From: Sindora glabra | Taxonomy: Eukaryota > Streptophyta > Magnoliopsida > Fabales > Fabaceae | DNA length: 64,000 nt | Reading direction: 5' to 3' | NCBI GenBank assembly: GCA_020226215.1 | Contig: CM035233.1 | Location: forward strand, 2,728,001-2,792,000 | Part shown: one piece after another, positions 26,938-38,572 of the stretch | Position numbering within the stretch: the stretch's first letter is position 1 | How the letters are laid out: each line of letters starts with the position of its first letter | Notes under the pieces: generated by a model | What the model saw: only the letters and a program-made list of their open reading frames with translations | The model's database searches: none | Told to the model about the DNA's origin: nothing | Made by a program: the position numbers and the translations under genes

Positions 26938-27102
26938 AATGGAATTTCAAAAGAGGAATTCATTAAAAGGGAAGAAAATATGTTAAAATTGAGTAATTAT
27001 CCTATCGAGTAATTATCTATCAATGGATAAGGGAGTGGAATCTTAGAAAAGGAATTCATTAAAAGGGAAGAAATTCGTTAAAATTGAGTAATTATCCTAT
27101 TT
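26938..27102. repeat. local direct duplication, offset 96 bp
   Basis: Block 26938-27006 recurs at 27034-27102 with few differences. Both contain GGAATTCATTAAAAGGGAAG and AAAATTGAGTAATTATCCTA. Confidence 0.85.
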
Positions 27103-27164
27103 AGTGATTTCTAAAAGAAGTTAAAAATTATATTTTACTCACTCATAATTTCACCCTTTTTTAC

Positions 27165-27540
27165 TTGATCCACACTTTATTTACCTAAACTATTTTCTAT
27201 TCCAATTTTAACAAATAACTCACAAGATTTATCCGTGATCTTTTACCTTCATAAATTTTAATTTAATTTGATACCCATCTAAAATTAATTTATTCTCAAA
27301 ATCCTCTTTACCCCTTTTTATTCAGCAATTGTGAATTAAATTATAAAAAATAAAATTTTAATAGAATTATTTTTTTTTTACTAATTTGATTCTAAATAAG
27401 TATTAAATTGAATTAAAATTTGAGGGAGTAAATATTATAAATAATATATGTGATTTTTTATTAAATTTTTTATAACAATAATTTAAATGAATAAAGTATT
27501 GAAAATTTGAAAATACGAGAAAGTGAATGAGTTAGGTAAA
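27165..27540. mobile_element. palindromic MITE, copy B
   Basis: Inverted arms at about 27165-27290 and 27396-27540 carry the same motifs as copy A ('AAATTTTAATTTAATTTGATAC' against the reverse of 'TAAATTGAATTAAAATTT'). It lies only about 260 bp upstream of the CMC1 start codon, so it may sit in the promoter. Confidence 0.55.
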
Positions 27541-27803
27541 AAAAAGAAATAAAATTAAATTGCATACGGGTAAGACATAATTTTGTAAAAAAAATTACGA
27601 TTGCAATTTTCTGAAGTTGCCATCCTTTCGGTGCTCTTGAATCGGAATGAAAAAAAAAAAAAAAATCGGAATGAACAGCTTTCCTACAGAAGGGAAGAGC
27701 AAGGAAAAAAGGGGGCTTTCCAATCTACAATCAGCTTCGTCCCTCTCTCTGGCTGAATACTTCCCCACATATCGAGAATAAGTCTCAGGTGTTGAAGGAC
27801 TTC
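27541..27803 (+). promoter_or_regulatory. 5' flank / 5' UTR of the CMC1 gene
   Basis: From about 27600 the sequence becomes clearly less AT-rich up to the ATG at 27804, as expected for a leader. No definite TATA box was assigned. Confidence 0.4.
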
Positions 27804-30800
27804 ATGGGATACGTACAGGAGGCACGAAAAAATCACGTTAAGAAGAAAGAAGAAGAAGGTATTCCACCACCGTTTAATAAACCCTAAACCACTGTTTGCT
27901 TGCTGAGAAAATGTCAACAGATTACGAAATTTGAGAGGCTTATGATTTCGGGTTTCCTTCATTTCACCATTTTCTTACCTAGAAGAGAAGTAGGTAGTAC
28001 TAACTCGATCACATTGCAGATGGGTTTAGTACATGAAGGTGCTTGGGGCTTTCTGATTGAAGCCATAATGGCTTTAGAAGTATGATGAGGCAATCTCCTT
28101 TCAGTTAGAGTATATTTTGTTGGTGATTAAACATACAGTTTCCTGTATTCCCATTAGAATGTTTTGACTATTGTCATTATTATTATTTTTTTAATTATTA
28201 TTATTAAGATTGTTTCTTCTAACTAAATTGTAATCCATGCCATTTTATCTTCCCCCCGTTGTTGTGAAGTTTATCCTTTTCTTCTCCTTTATTGATGCTT
28301 AGTCAGAACAATATACTCGTGTCGTCAATGTTACAGCTTTACGCAGCATCATGAAGCAGAAGGCGCTGAAGGAGTGTGATCAGTTCACTTCAAAATATGC
28401 TCAGTGTGCTATGGGGAAAACAATATCGGTTGTTTGGCAGTGTCGCCAACAAGCTAAAGAATTGAATGAATGCCTTCATCAATTGTAAGCCTTGTTTTGA
28501 CCTTGTTTCTTCAAAGATATTATACACAGTTTTCCTAGTGTTTGATGTGTCAATCGACAGAAAAAAATGTTACTTTAATTTTTCATGCTGTAGTCAATGA
28601 AAACTGGATCGACCCATTTATACTGTATTTAACGGAAAAATTTCTAGTACTTAGTACTGAAATTTCAGTGCTATGTCCTATTTTAATTTGATAAATCAGT
28701 TGTTTTGATATCATGGTTGAGTAGTTTCTAAAATTAAGGGACTAGTGTTCTGATTTGACAAAAAAATAATAAGTAGTACCGAAAATCTCAATACTATGAC
28801 AGAACTTGAAATTTTTCTGAATTTAACGACTATCATCCACTGGCCCTAGTCTCCTTTTAAAAATATCAACTATTTTAGCTATATTCTCATACATGCTGAA
28901 AACTTTGAAACTTAGGAAGCACTGATATTGGCACAAGAAGCAGTCATGATGTAATAGTGCTGGTGTGTATTGTGAGTAATACAGGGGTGGTAGATCATAT
29001 ACATATGCATCATCCATTTAAATTGTCAAATTTTAGTTGAATCAACCTGGAAATATTTAGGATGTGCACTTTTAAACAAGTATAAATGAACAACAATAAA
29101 GAGCGCTGACTACTGATCATAATTACATTCTCAACTTAAACATAAAATACTTTACAGTGCAGCTCACATTGACGTCAAACATATTCTTTACAAGATGTTA
29201 CTTTTGTGGTTACTGTACCAGCACCATGCCCAAGTTGTATCCAAATTTTGAAAAGAGATAGCTTTTCTAAATTATTTTAGTACCTGGCATTCATCCATCT
29301 CCTAGGTATAGAATGAACATGTTACATGCACTCTTTAGATGTAGCTTTGTTTCCTTAATGACATGTTTTCAGCAAAATAAAAAGGAATCTGCTGCCAAAG
29401 GATATAAACAAATCCCGAGTGACCCTTAAAATTGATCCCCTTGGCAGAGCTGATACTTGAAAGCATTTCGTACATACCAAAAAGTAAAATCCTTCTAAAC
29501 CAAGATATGAACATTACTTGTTGGCATGTATTGAAAGCTTTCAAGTATCAGGACCTGAGTGAAAAGCAGCAATTGATAGCAGGGTAGGAGGGGTCGTGCT
29601 CTTTAAGCTGAGTTTGGTCTGTAAGCTGCCATAGATGATTATCTGTATGTCATGCTGACTAGTGACTAGACAGTTAGTGATGAAGACTTCATAGCTGTGC
29701 CATAATCTGCATTATAATGTGCTCGTGCAGTCAATTAATTTTACAAAAGGTGAACTGATTGACTATCCTAATGGGATAAGGATTGGTTGTTGTTGTTGGA
29801 GTGATTAGGACCTAACTACCAGGTTTCACCACTACTGTATTCAGATGGCATTTACTGTCCTCTGCAAAAACATAGTTAAAGCCGTATGTGTAACCTCCCA
29901 ATGACTAGTCTTGTGTACTAAGATTATTTCCAGTTTGTGGTTTACTCCCTGTGCCTGAAATTTTGAGACTGTTTTGATGGGGAGAGTTCAGTATCTGTGG
30001 GATATTTGACAATCTAGCTTCTTTTGAGTTACATGACTTTGACAGGACAACCAATCTATATCCTGGTTGCTTAATAATGCTTTTAGTAATTAGAAGATGA
30101 AAGAAAGAGTGATAATGGACCTAGATGAGATCAGGATACATCTTTTTGTATATTAATGGTTCATCTTTGTATAAAAATCATGGATACATGGAACTTTTTA
30201 TCCTTGAAATGGGAAAGAAATATTATGGTAGAACTGATTTCTTTAGTTGGGAAGGGGGAGGGACTTCACCTTACTTTCTTTTTAACTTCCTGTCTTAAAT
30301 TTTTTTCATGAGTTTGCATTTGTTGAGTAAATTTTGTGAACTTTCCATTTTTAAAATCTGGAACAAGAAAAATATTAATCAGTATCAACACTACTTGTGG
30401 GTGATGATCAGATCCTTAAGATTGTTTTCTCTTATGAGACCTGATTTTTGGTATTTGTTCGTTTTGATAGAGAACATCTTCCGTAAAAATGTAGTTATAA
30501 AATATTAAAATTGTAGCAAATAGTCTATTTGTTTAATAATATTCTCTATTTTAAAGAGGAAGTTGCTTTCCACATCACCATGGCACTAAGTAATGTAATT
30601 TTTTAATTAATGTATACATCTGATATGTTACTCTTTTATTTCTATATAAGCAAATTAGATTTTCCTTTGTAAAATGCCTTCTGACAAAATAGAGCCTTGG
30701 CATTGTTGTCACTTTTGGTTACTTGTGAGGGATTAGCTGTGCTGTTTGCTCATCACAATCTCCTTGTGGTTAAGTGATATTTAGTTCGGGATAGTCTTTT

Positions 30801-31163
30801 GGTTGTGCCTTCACGGTGATCCTAAGAAGAAAAGAGGGATTAGGGAGGACAAAAGTCACGTTATTTTTTATTTTTTTTTGGGGGGGGGGGGAGAGTACAC
30901 GTGCATCATATCTGCCTTGTAGCTTAATGGATAGAGAAGATGACAAGGATATTTGCCGTCATTGTCAATCACCTTTTTACCCGAGGTCTAGTTAATTCCT
31001 ACTGTAAAAGATGCAAAATGCGTCACAAGGCTATTACGTGATAAAGTAGAAATGATTTATTTATCTATTTCTGTTCTTTTGCAGCACTAATGATGCTGTT
31101 TTAGAGGAAATGAAGAAAGAATACATGCAACAACAAAATGGCAAGGCCTCTGCTGGAATCTGA
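27804..31163 (+). CDS. CMC1: CMC1-family twin-CX9C protein (cytochrome c oxidase assembly, mitochondrial), 3 exons
   Basis: The exons are 27804-27858, 28337-28484 and 31085-31163. Introns are GT-AG and the phases fit, giving 93 residues ending at TGA 31161-31163. The protein starts MGYVQEARKNHVKKKEEE. It has two CX9C motifs, C32-C42 (C-DQFTSKYAQ-C) and C54-C64 (C-RQQAKELNE-C), the disulfide-linked helical hairpin of proteins imported into the mitochondrial intermembrane space by the Mia40 relay. CMC1 proteins stabilise COX1 and handle copper during complex IV assembly. There is no N-terminal presequence, as usual for this class. The rest is lysine- and glutamate-rich helix ending QQQNGKASAGI. 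From memory the Arabidopsis counterpart is At5g16060, of similar length. Intron 2 is 2.6 kb. Reading frames on both strands across exon 1 and intron 2 are not genes. Confidence 0.95.
28618..28835. repeat. possible MITE in CMC1 intron 2
   Basis: 'TATTTAACGGAAAAATTTC' at the left is mirrored by 'GAAATTTTTCTGAATTTAACG' at the right. Inside, 'AGTACTGAAATTTCAGTGCTATG' recurs as 'AGTACCGAAAATCTCAATACTATG'. No target duplication was established. Confidence 0.4.
29450..29551. repeat. perfect 15-bp inverted repeat
   Basis: CTGATACTTGAAAGC (29450-29464) is the exact reverse complement of GCTTTCAAGTATCAG (29537-29551), with a 72-bp spacer. It could be a short hairpin or the ends of a tiny element. Confidence 0.7.
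29760..29805 (+). mobile_element. short LINE/SINE 3' tail
   Basis: 'ACTATCCTAATGGGATAAGG' followed by TTGGTTGTTGTTGTTGG has the GGGATAAGG-(TTG)n form seen at the 3' ends of plant RTE LINEs and their SINE partners. The body upstream was not recognised. Confidence 0.45.
30880..30891. repeat. poly-G tract
   Basis: Twelve G follow a long T run in CMC1 intron 2. Confidence 0.9.
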
Positions 31164-34100
31164 AGTAGAATTGTCATTTAGTGCATATATCAGAAACATT
31201 CCATCAACATACTCTGATACATCACGATTTCAAGAGATATGGAGTAGGCCTTCATCTGTGATGCAGTGAATCCATCAGTGCGAATGGAAATGAAACCCAT
31301 TTCGTGTATGAATTTTGCAGATTCCTTTAGTATGAGTATGTTATTACTGTTGCAGTAACTTAATTTGAGTTATCATCGGAGAACAACAATGAAGGTTTTG
31401 GTTTCTAGGTTTAGGCTTCATTTGCATCTTTTTTCAACTAGTTTTCACTCCTTAGTTTGTCTCGTAGTTAAAGCCCACCCAAGCAAGCAACTGAATCCAA
31501 TATCCTAGTTTTGATTTGAGTTGAAGTGCATATAAAAAGGATGATGCTTCCGTGTGTATTCTAAGATTTTGCAAATTTTTATCAAATCATGATATAAAAA
31601 TTGTAATTTTATGTATAAAATCTTGTAATTTTTAAACAAAATATTGTAACTTATTATAAATTTCGCAGTCAATTATGTGAAAAACGTTATGTAATTTCAT
31701 GAACTAAATTTGTGTCAAGGAAGCATTTGAAAATTTCAATCTATTATATAAAATTTTGAATAATGGTTTCTGGCAGGGGCATTGTACAACACAGCAAATT
31801 TGAACGGCAAAACCATTTTGCGCCTCAAAAGTCAAATACGACTGAACCACATTTAGAATATTCTGCAAATTGTTACGAAGTGCACATAATTTAATTTGAT
31901 CTCCATTATTTACTTCGTCTGTTCAAATTATGATAGGACATGTACTTGAATTTTCCTTTTTCATACTCTATCATGTCTTATACTAAGTCCCTTGTAGGTT
32001 ACTATGTTAAAAAAAAAATTAACTCCTTGCTTGTTTGTGTTGAAGAATGAAAGAAAGGAATTTAAAGAAAGAAATGGGATAGGAAAATTCCAATTTGCCT
32101 TGCTTGAACGCTAAAGGGAAAACGGACAAAACAGAAAATGAATAGTAAAAATACCCGAGGGTACCCACGATATTATTTTCTGGCTGACATGCAGCGAAAT
32201 TGAACTGAAAACTGAGTCTTTCGTTTTCTCAAAATTACCCTTGAAGCTACAATGCTTTTGGTATGGTAAGAAATGGGTATGCCATGCCAACTTTGTTTTC
32301 CAATTTTTCTTTTACAAGTGAAAAGGAAAATGAAATAATATTAAATTTGTACTAACAATTTAAAATTTGCTCGCAATATTTTAAATAATTTCTTGATAAT
32401 ATCTTAATATTTTATTTATTAAATATATATTTATAAAAAATTGTTAAATTTATACATTATCAATTGTGTGTGTGTATATGTGGAGTTCGTTAACATTGTA
32501 AAAGTTAATAACCTTCATTTTTTTATTTTAATAAAAAAATTATACTATTAATTTAATAATAAAATAAGGGAGGAATCAATTGATACTAGTATAAATCTAA
32601 AATACTTATACTAAATCTCCACTATCAATTTTACATACATCAAATGACTTATAATACATTCAAATTTATTATTAAAATTTGTCACTCTTACAATGTTTTT
32701 CTTTTTTCTTATTTAAAAATTTTAATTTATTTTGAAATATAAAATTATTCTAAACTTTATTTTTTTACATAGAACAATCTATTTCTATTTCTTAATGGAT
32801 AAAATTCTTCGATATCTGCATAGATTATTTAAAACTATCATAATTCCTTTTTTTAATTTTAAAAATGCCAACTAATCAATAATCTTCTCTCTCTCTCTCT
32901 CTCTCTTTTAACATTTCCTTTCATTCTCCAACACCTGCGCTAGCTATTTTTATTCATATAAATAACAAATATAATTAAATATATCATTATAAAATATAAT
33001 AATATATACTTATATTACAGTAAAAAAATATTTAGTTATATTAATATTTTATTATTTTATTCTAATAATGTGGGAATATAAATTTGGTAAATTATGATTC
33101 TAATTATTTTTTACTTTAAGCAAGTGTTTAATTTTAAGGATAAAATTATCATTAAATAAATTTTAATTTTTTTAATCTTTTATCTAAACAAACAAAAAAA
33201 TTATTTTTTTATTCTTTCCTTTCTTATTAATTTCTACTCAACCAAACACCAAAAGGAAAATTACTTTTCTTTTTATTTTCTTTCTATTCATTTTCTTTCC
33301 CTTATGTTTTTCTCCCCTACAAAATAAAGGATAAATGAACACTCAACCATTTACTAATTATGCAGCAATGACTAATATAATTAACCCACTATTATTATTA
33401 CTATGGATATTAATATAGAAATATCTGATATTATCTTTAGAACTTTTTCCTATGTATGTCTTAGCTTTGGATTCAGCATTTTGCATATTTATTAAGCGAC
33501 TTGTCACTTTTGAAATGTGCGCACATGCGTATGCGTGTGTGTGTGTGTTTTTTTTTTGAACTAATTCTCATTTAAAATTAGATTAAATAAAGTGTTTTAA
33601 AAGTTTATCAAATACATACAAATGAAAAAAAATCAACTCCAGTGTATTTAGTTAGTTGGTTCAAGCTCGACACCACCAACGAACTTGAAGAAATCAAACA
33701 GGAAAATTCGAAAGATAATTTTTTGGAATCTCAATTTTCAATATTACTGAATGTCAAGAAGAATTTCCCAAAACTTTTGAGGGGCTAGTTGAAATAGTTA
33801 GCCTTGTGAATAAATGTGGAAATAAGTTAAGTGAATGCAAATTTTAACATGAATAGGCTAAATAAGAATTTCCCACATCAAACTTTCTGACATACATCGG
33901 GCGGATATGGCTACACATTTTGAGTAATTTTAAAAGTGAATTTGTAAATAAGAGAGCAAATTCCTTTTTCATTTTTGTGAAATACGCTTGTTCTTAATTT
34001 TATTCACATGAAATGTTTTGTATCAATTTTATTTTTGTAAAATATAAATTTATCTCTTTTTATCCTTTTATTTATATTCATATGAGAATTAATTTGATTA

Positions 34101-34240
34101 ATTTTATCTCTTCGAATATCTGATTTGACAAATTAATATTTTGTAGAGATAGAATAATATAAAATATTTTATAAAAATAGAAGTAAAAAAAATGAATACC
34201 ACAACAACAGAATTTTTTTTTCAAAATCTAAATAAGAATA
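31164..34240. other. 3' flank of CMC1 and AT-rich intergenic DNA
   Basis: The first few hundred bases probably include the CMC1 3' UTR. Beyond that I see only AT-rich DNA with a (TC)n run at 32884-32906 and a (GT)n run at about 33534-33548. 'TATACTATTAATTTAATAATAAAATAAGGG' near 32540 is a partial match to the dispersed repeat at 40379-40596. Confidence 0.6.
32884..32906. repeat. (TC)n microsatellite
   Basis: A dinucleotide run. Confidence 0.95.
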
Positions 34241-34259
34241 ATACGACTTTCATGTGTTG

Positions 34260-34640
34260 CCGAGATATCTATGGATCCAGAAACATATAGAGAAGAGATT
34301 GAGGTTAAAAGAGTAGATTTAGATTTATCTGAAAGTAAATATCCCAAGTGGATGTTCTCAGCAAATCGGATGCTCAAAAAGTAGTAGAAGCAATTAAAGG
34401 AGAGAATGATCTAAAGAATGAAGATGGCAACCCCATACCCCCCCCCCCCCTTTTTTCCATATCAACGAGCATTGAAACTTGACGCGTTCATATGGATTTG
34501 GAGTCCATTAAACTTAAATGTAAGGACAAAATTGTCAGACCAATTGTACATGGATTCCAGAATTTTGCCATATATTCTTACAGTCGAGAAACTTTGACCT
34601 GGATTCAGTTCAGTGGATTATAAACATCCACGACGTTGCG
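34260..34640 (+). pseudogene. unidentified gene fragment
   Basis: Coding-like and less AT-rich than its surroundings. The plus strand reads 'MDPETYREEIEVKRVDLDLS' then 'ESKYPKWMFSANRML', shifts frame into 'KVVEAIKGENDLKNEDGNPI', and after a poly-C tract reads 'MDLESIKLKCKDKIVRP' and 'IVHGFQNFAIYSYSRETL' to a stop near 34621. The pieces look like one ancestral exon with frameshifts. I do not recognise the family. There is no upstream gene body, so a transposed or retro-copied fragment is possible. Confidence 0.45.
34438..34450. repeat. poly-C tract
   Basis: Thirteen C inside the unidentified gene fragment, where the reading frame also shifts. Confidence 0.9.
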
Positions 34641-35159
34641 TAATTGCATGAGGCTTAGATTTTTGGCATCAAATCTTCCAAATGGGACCTACTGAATATT
34701 GAAATCCTTGGTGATCTTGTTGGTCCTGGCCCTCGACCTTGTGTTGGCTTTGTGGGCTAGGAGAAGCACCGATTGCTTTCGGTTAAGCTGCGGCAACCGG
34801 AGATATAGAATCACAATGTGCACAAATTTAGTAAAACAAATAATACACGCATATATGCTACTCTAGAAAGCAACTATATTATTTTAAAGTCTAGACTGAG
34901 ATTTCTAAGATTTCGTGGGAAAGTGATAAAAGGGTTCAATAAGGAAAAAATGATAAATCTATTGAGATAATAGAATCGATATGTGGCTACAATTGCTCAA
35001 ATGAATTTAATATTTTTATAAATGTAATTCTTAGAAATGTAATTTTTGTATAGGCCATGTTATCATACTTGATTCAAATAAAAAGGTTTCTCATAATATT
35101 GCATTTTAATTAATTTACATGTTTCTAACAATATTATTATTAAATTATTAAAAATGTTA

Positions 35160-35350
35160 TCATCAATAATTGAGTGATCAATCATATTAGATAATAAAGG
35201 ATGATAATCAACACTTGAGAGTGATGACAAATAGTAATTAATAATGATGAGTGGCAGCAAGTGATAGTTGGTGGTGACAATAATGGTGAATGATAGTGTA
35301 TGTTGATTAATAGAGATAAGTGGTAGGATTGGTGGATAATAAAGTTGATA
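35160..35350. repeat. cryptic GAT/GGT-rich simple repeat
   Basis: Imperfect repetition of GATGA, GTGGT and AATAATGA units. The open frame on the minus strand across it is low-complexity and not a credible gene. Confidence 0.55.
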
Positions 35351-35416
35351 AAATGGATTGAATCTCATGGGTTGGTCTTTATTTTGAAGGATCTAAATGT
35401 TGTAGGTTGCGGCCAA

Positions 35417-35860
35417 TTTAGTTCGCAAATGGGCTAGATGACTAGTGAAATATTTTTATTTTTATTTTTTTAATTTTTAGATTTTATATAAGTTTATATT
35501 GTTAATCCATACAAAATCACACTCTTATTTTTCATTTTAATTATGTAAGATTGTGTCATAAATAATTTATAGATAATATTTTTATTTTATAGATATTTTT
35601 TGACTTATATTATATATATTATTTTTTTATAATTATATATAAATTTAAAAAATATTATAATTAATTTATGAATAAATATGCAATACTTTTGAATAATTTT
35701 ATTTTTTTATTATTTGAAAGTTAAAATTTTTATTTTAAAATATTAAAAAATAAAAAAGTCTATAGGCTAACTTAAGCTTACAAGGACCAAATTAAGGTCT
35801 ACATATTAGAGGCTTGTGAATAATTTAGAAGAGTTCGGTTTGACCAATTTAACGACTAGG
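35417..35860 (-). repeat. dispersed AT-rich repeat, copy 2
   Basis: The reverse complement aligns with 21950-22340 over most of its length. Non-coding. Confidence 0.65.
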
Positions 35861-36810
35861 CTATGGGTTGATTTAGCTTGTTTGTTTCTCAATTTTAGTG
35901 GATGATGATCAATAACTTGGGTAATAATGAAATGAGATGATAAAGTTTAGAAGGGTAAGCAAAATAATCATTTTATATGATTAAAACACTACTTTGAGAG
36001 GGGAATGTAGAATATCCTCTTTTTCTATGTGAATATTTTGCAGGAATATTGATTCAAAAATTTTTTCAAGAATATTTTGTTTAATTTTGGACAAGGAGTG
36101 AAGGGTAAAAGATGTTTTAGGGAGCTAAATCATTTTAATTTTTTTTTGTATAGTGTGAAAGTAGGATTATAAATGAGTTAAGTCAAATTGAATATTTACA
36201 TGTTTGAGCTCAAATTTGATGGAGGTAAATTAACTCTAAACTTTAAATTCATTGAATTTGCTAAATTCAAATTTGATCTTAATATTACATGAATTTAAAT
36301 AAGATTTTATATATTTAATGGTTATTTTTAGTAAATAATAATAAATAAATATTAGCGTAAACTCTATTTTCACATTACATCTCTTTTCTTTATTTATTAG
36401 TTGATTTTTATGTTTTTTCTATTTTTTTCAAATAGAAGAAAACACAATAATACTTAGGATTTGTTTAATAATAATAATGAGTATTAAATTTATAGTGCTT
36501 AAATAGTTTTTAAATTTAAATATTGAATTCAGTTAATAATTTAAATTCTTATTACAAAGTATTAAAATCTTATTGAATCTTAAAATTATGCATGCTTATG
36601 ATTTTAAAAATTCTATGCAATCAACGTATAAATGATATGAATGGATTATATATTCAATTTTTATCTCAAAAACAGATATAATGTTGGAATATTTGTTTAA
36701 CAAAATTTCAAGCAGATAGATTTAGTAGATTTTCACTTAATTTAATAGTTATTCTTTTTAAATACATTTTTATTGATAATACTATCAACATACATAATCT
36801 AAAATAATTT

Positions 36811-36830
36811 ACGCGCGCGCGCGCGTGTGT
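36811..36830. repeat. (CG)7 run followed by (TG)n
   Basis: Alternating CG then TG/GT dinucleotides in otherwise AT-rich DNA; a purine-pyrimidine alternation able to adopt Z-DNA. Confidence 0.95.
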
Positions 36831-36839
36831 TTTAAGTTT

Positions 36840-37030
36840 GGGACTGCCATATCAGGCTTCCGCCGCTAAACGCCACCTAAATATCACATTATTACTATTT
36901 ACAAAGGAGAAACATACTTGAAAGAGTAATCTAACTCCTTGAAAATCAATTGGTTATCATCTCCCCACATTGGGAGCATATAATCCCGCTGATCATATAT
37001 ATCAAATCTCTTATTATCATTTATCAACAT
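36840..37030. repeat. possible LTR remnant
   Basis: 'ATCAATTGGTTATCATCTCCCCACATTGGGA' has the 'CAATTGGTTxxxxATxxxxCCCACATTGGG' look of plant LTR sequences, but no partner or boundary is seen. Confidence 0.2.
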
Positions 37031-37856
37031 AGTAACGGTGATAATATATAAACTTTAAAAATTAAATATATAATTTCTTATTATTTTAAATTTAAATAGT
37101 TTTTAAGTAAACTAATAATTTCATTAAATTTAATCATCATTATTTTGATAATGACAAATTTTTTATTTAAATATTAGCATGGTTTGGATTGAATTTTTTT
37201 TAAGAACATAATAATATATTTTAATTATTAAAAATATTTATTTCAAAATGTTAATGTAAAATATTAACTTTTTAATATTTTAAACTTAGTTTGAAGTAAC
37301 AAATTATTTTCTTGAAATAGAAAGAGTGATAAGACAATTAATACAACACATGCAATATTGAAGATTAACAAGTTTTTAATGTAATTATTTTTTGTGGTGA
37401 TAGGATGAGTGATTAAATTATTAGATGTACACATATGAGAACTAATGATCAAATCTTAGATGTAGAAAAAAGTACAAAACTTTCAAGATACATCGGATAT
37501 CACCTAAATTAAAGATTCTTGTTAGTACAATGCACAAAAAAATAAAAATTGAAATTAAATATACAATAAATAAAAATTTTAATATACAAATAAATAATAA
37601 TTTGTAGATTGGTAAGAAAAAATGAGTAAAAGTAACATAATTTTGTTTTTCATTTTATATGGTTTTACTTATTACAAAATTAGTGACTTTCGTAAAATCA
37701 ATTATTGTGTAGGCAAGTTTAAATTTACGGTGGAGCAGAAAATACATTTTAGTATATTACATAAAATTTTTTCTCAAGGTTGGCGGGCAATATGTAAATC
37801 CATCCTTGACTATTAAGAATAGTATTTCGACTTGCATGAGCTTGTACAGGGGATGA

Positions 37857-38095
37857 TTAACCTTTACATTTTTATTTGGATGGAAAAAAACTATAGTTTT
37901 AATTTAATAATAATAAAATAATAAAAAATTTTATAGTTAATTTGCTACCTCCATTAATTTCTTAATTGAATAAGTTTATTTATTATGGAGATGAAAGGAA
38001 ATGGGTGAATTTAGTTTAAATATTTTAAATTAATGATTTTATTAAAATTATTTAAATATAGTTTATTATATTATTGTCATTAAATTGGTAACAAG
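37857..38095 (+). repeat. dispersed 0.24-kb repeat, copy 1
   Basis: Aligns directly with 40379-40596 and, inverted, with about 38320-38572. Shared features are an 'AATAATAAAATAATAAA' terminus, 'AATTTGCTACC' or its variant, 'TTTATTATGGAGATGA', and a run of TTTAAATTAAT. Ends resemble short terminal inverted repeats (ATAAAATAATAAAGG), suggesting a MITE family. Confidence 0.7.
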
Positions 38096-38132
38096 ATTTT
38101 TTTCATTCAAATAAAAAAGTGAAAGTTAACAT

Positions 38133-38133
<1 letters not shown>

Positions 38134-38164
<31 letters not shown>
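38134..38164. repeat. (AT)n microsatellite
   Basis: A dinucleotide run. Confidence 0.97.
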
Positions 38165-38168
<4 letters not shown>

Positions 38169-38319
38169 ATATATTAAGTAAAAAGGATATTTTTATATAA
38201 GAATAAGAAATGTGAATTGTGATCATTAGATTTAGCATTAAAAGGGTTACATTAAGATACAAAATCAAGTGATTTTTTTAAGTAATTATGTGACCTTTTA
38301 AATAGTCATGTAATCTTTA

Positions 38320-38572
38320 ATTATGCTTTAATCTTAGCCATCAATACAGTTTTAATAATAATAAAATAATCAAGGATATTTGAATGATTTTAATGAAGAA
38401 ACATTAATTTAAAATATTGAAATAAACTCCACTTGTTCTTTCTTATGTCTATAATAAATACACTTATTAAATTAAGACATTAATGATTGTGGTAAATTAA
38501 TTATAATTTCTTTTATCATTTTATTATCTTTAAATTAATAATATAGTTTTTTTTCATCTAATTAAAAATGTG
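38320..38572 (-). repeat. dispersed 0.24-kb repeat, copy 2 (inverted)
   Basis: The reverse complement aligns with copies 1 and 3. Together with copy 1 it forms an inverted pair with a spacer of about 0.2 kb. Confidence 0.7.

Larger units (their letters stand above)
28485..31084 (+). other. intron 2 of the CMC1 gene (2.6 kb)
   Basis: Donor TTGTAAGCC, acceptor TTTTGCAG. It contains an imperfect inverted and direct repeat region (about 28618-28835), a 15-bp inverted repeat (29450/29551), a LINE/SINE-like tail (about 29760-29805) and a poly-G tract (30880-30891). No coding is recognised. Confidence 0.9.

Noticed and set aside
27684..28085. Open frames on both strands across CMC1 exon 1 and intron 1
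   Set aside because: They conflict with the spliced CMC1 frame and show no family features.
31913..31998. Possible Stowaway-type MITE ('TACTTCGTCTGTTCAAATTATGATAGGA')
   Set aside because: The start resembles CTCCGTTCCAAAATAT ends, but no matching inverted end or TA duplication was found.
35063..35368. 101-residue minus-strand open frame
   Set aside because: Low-complexity translation of a cryptic simple repeat; no protein-like pattern.
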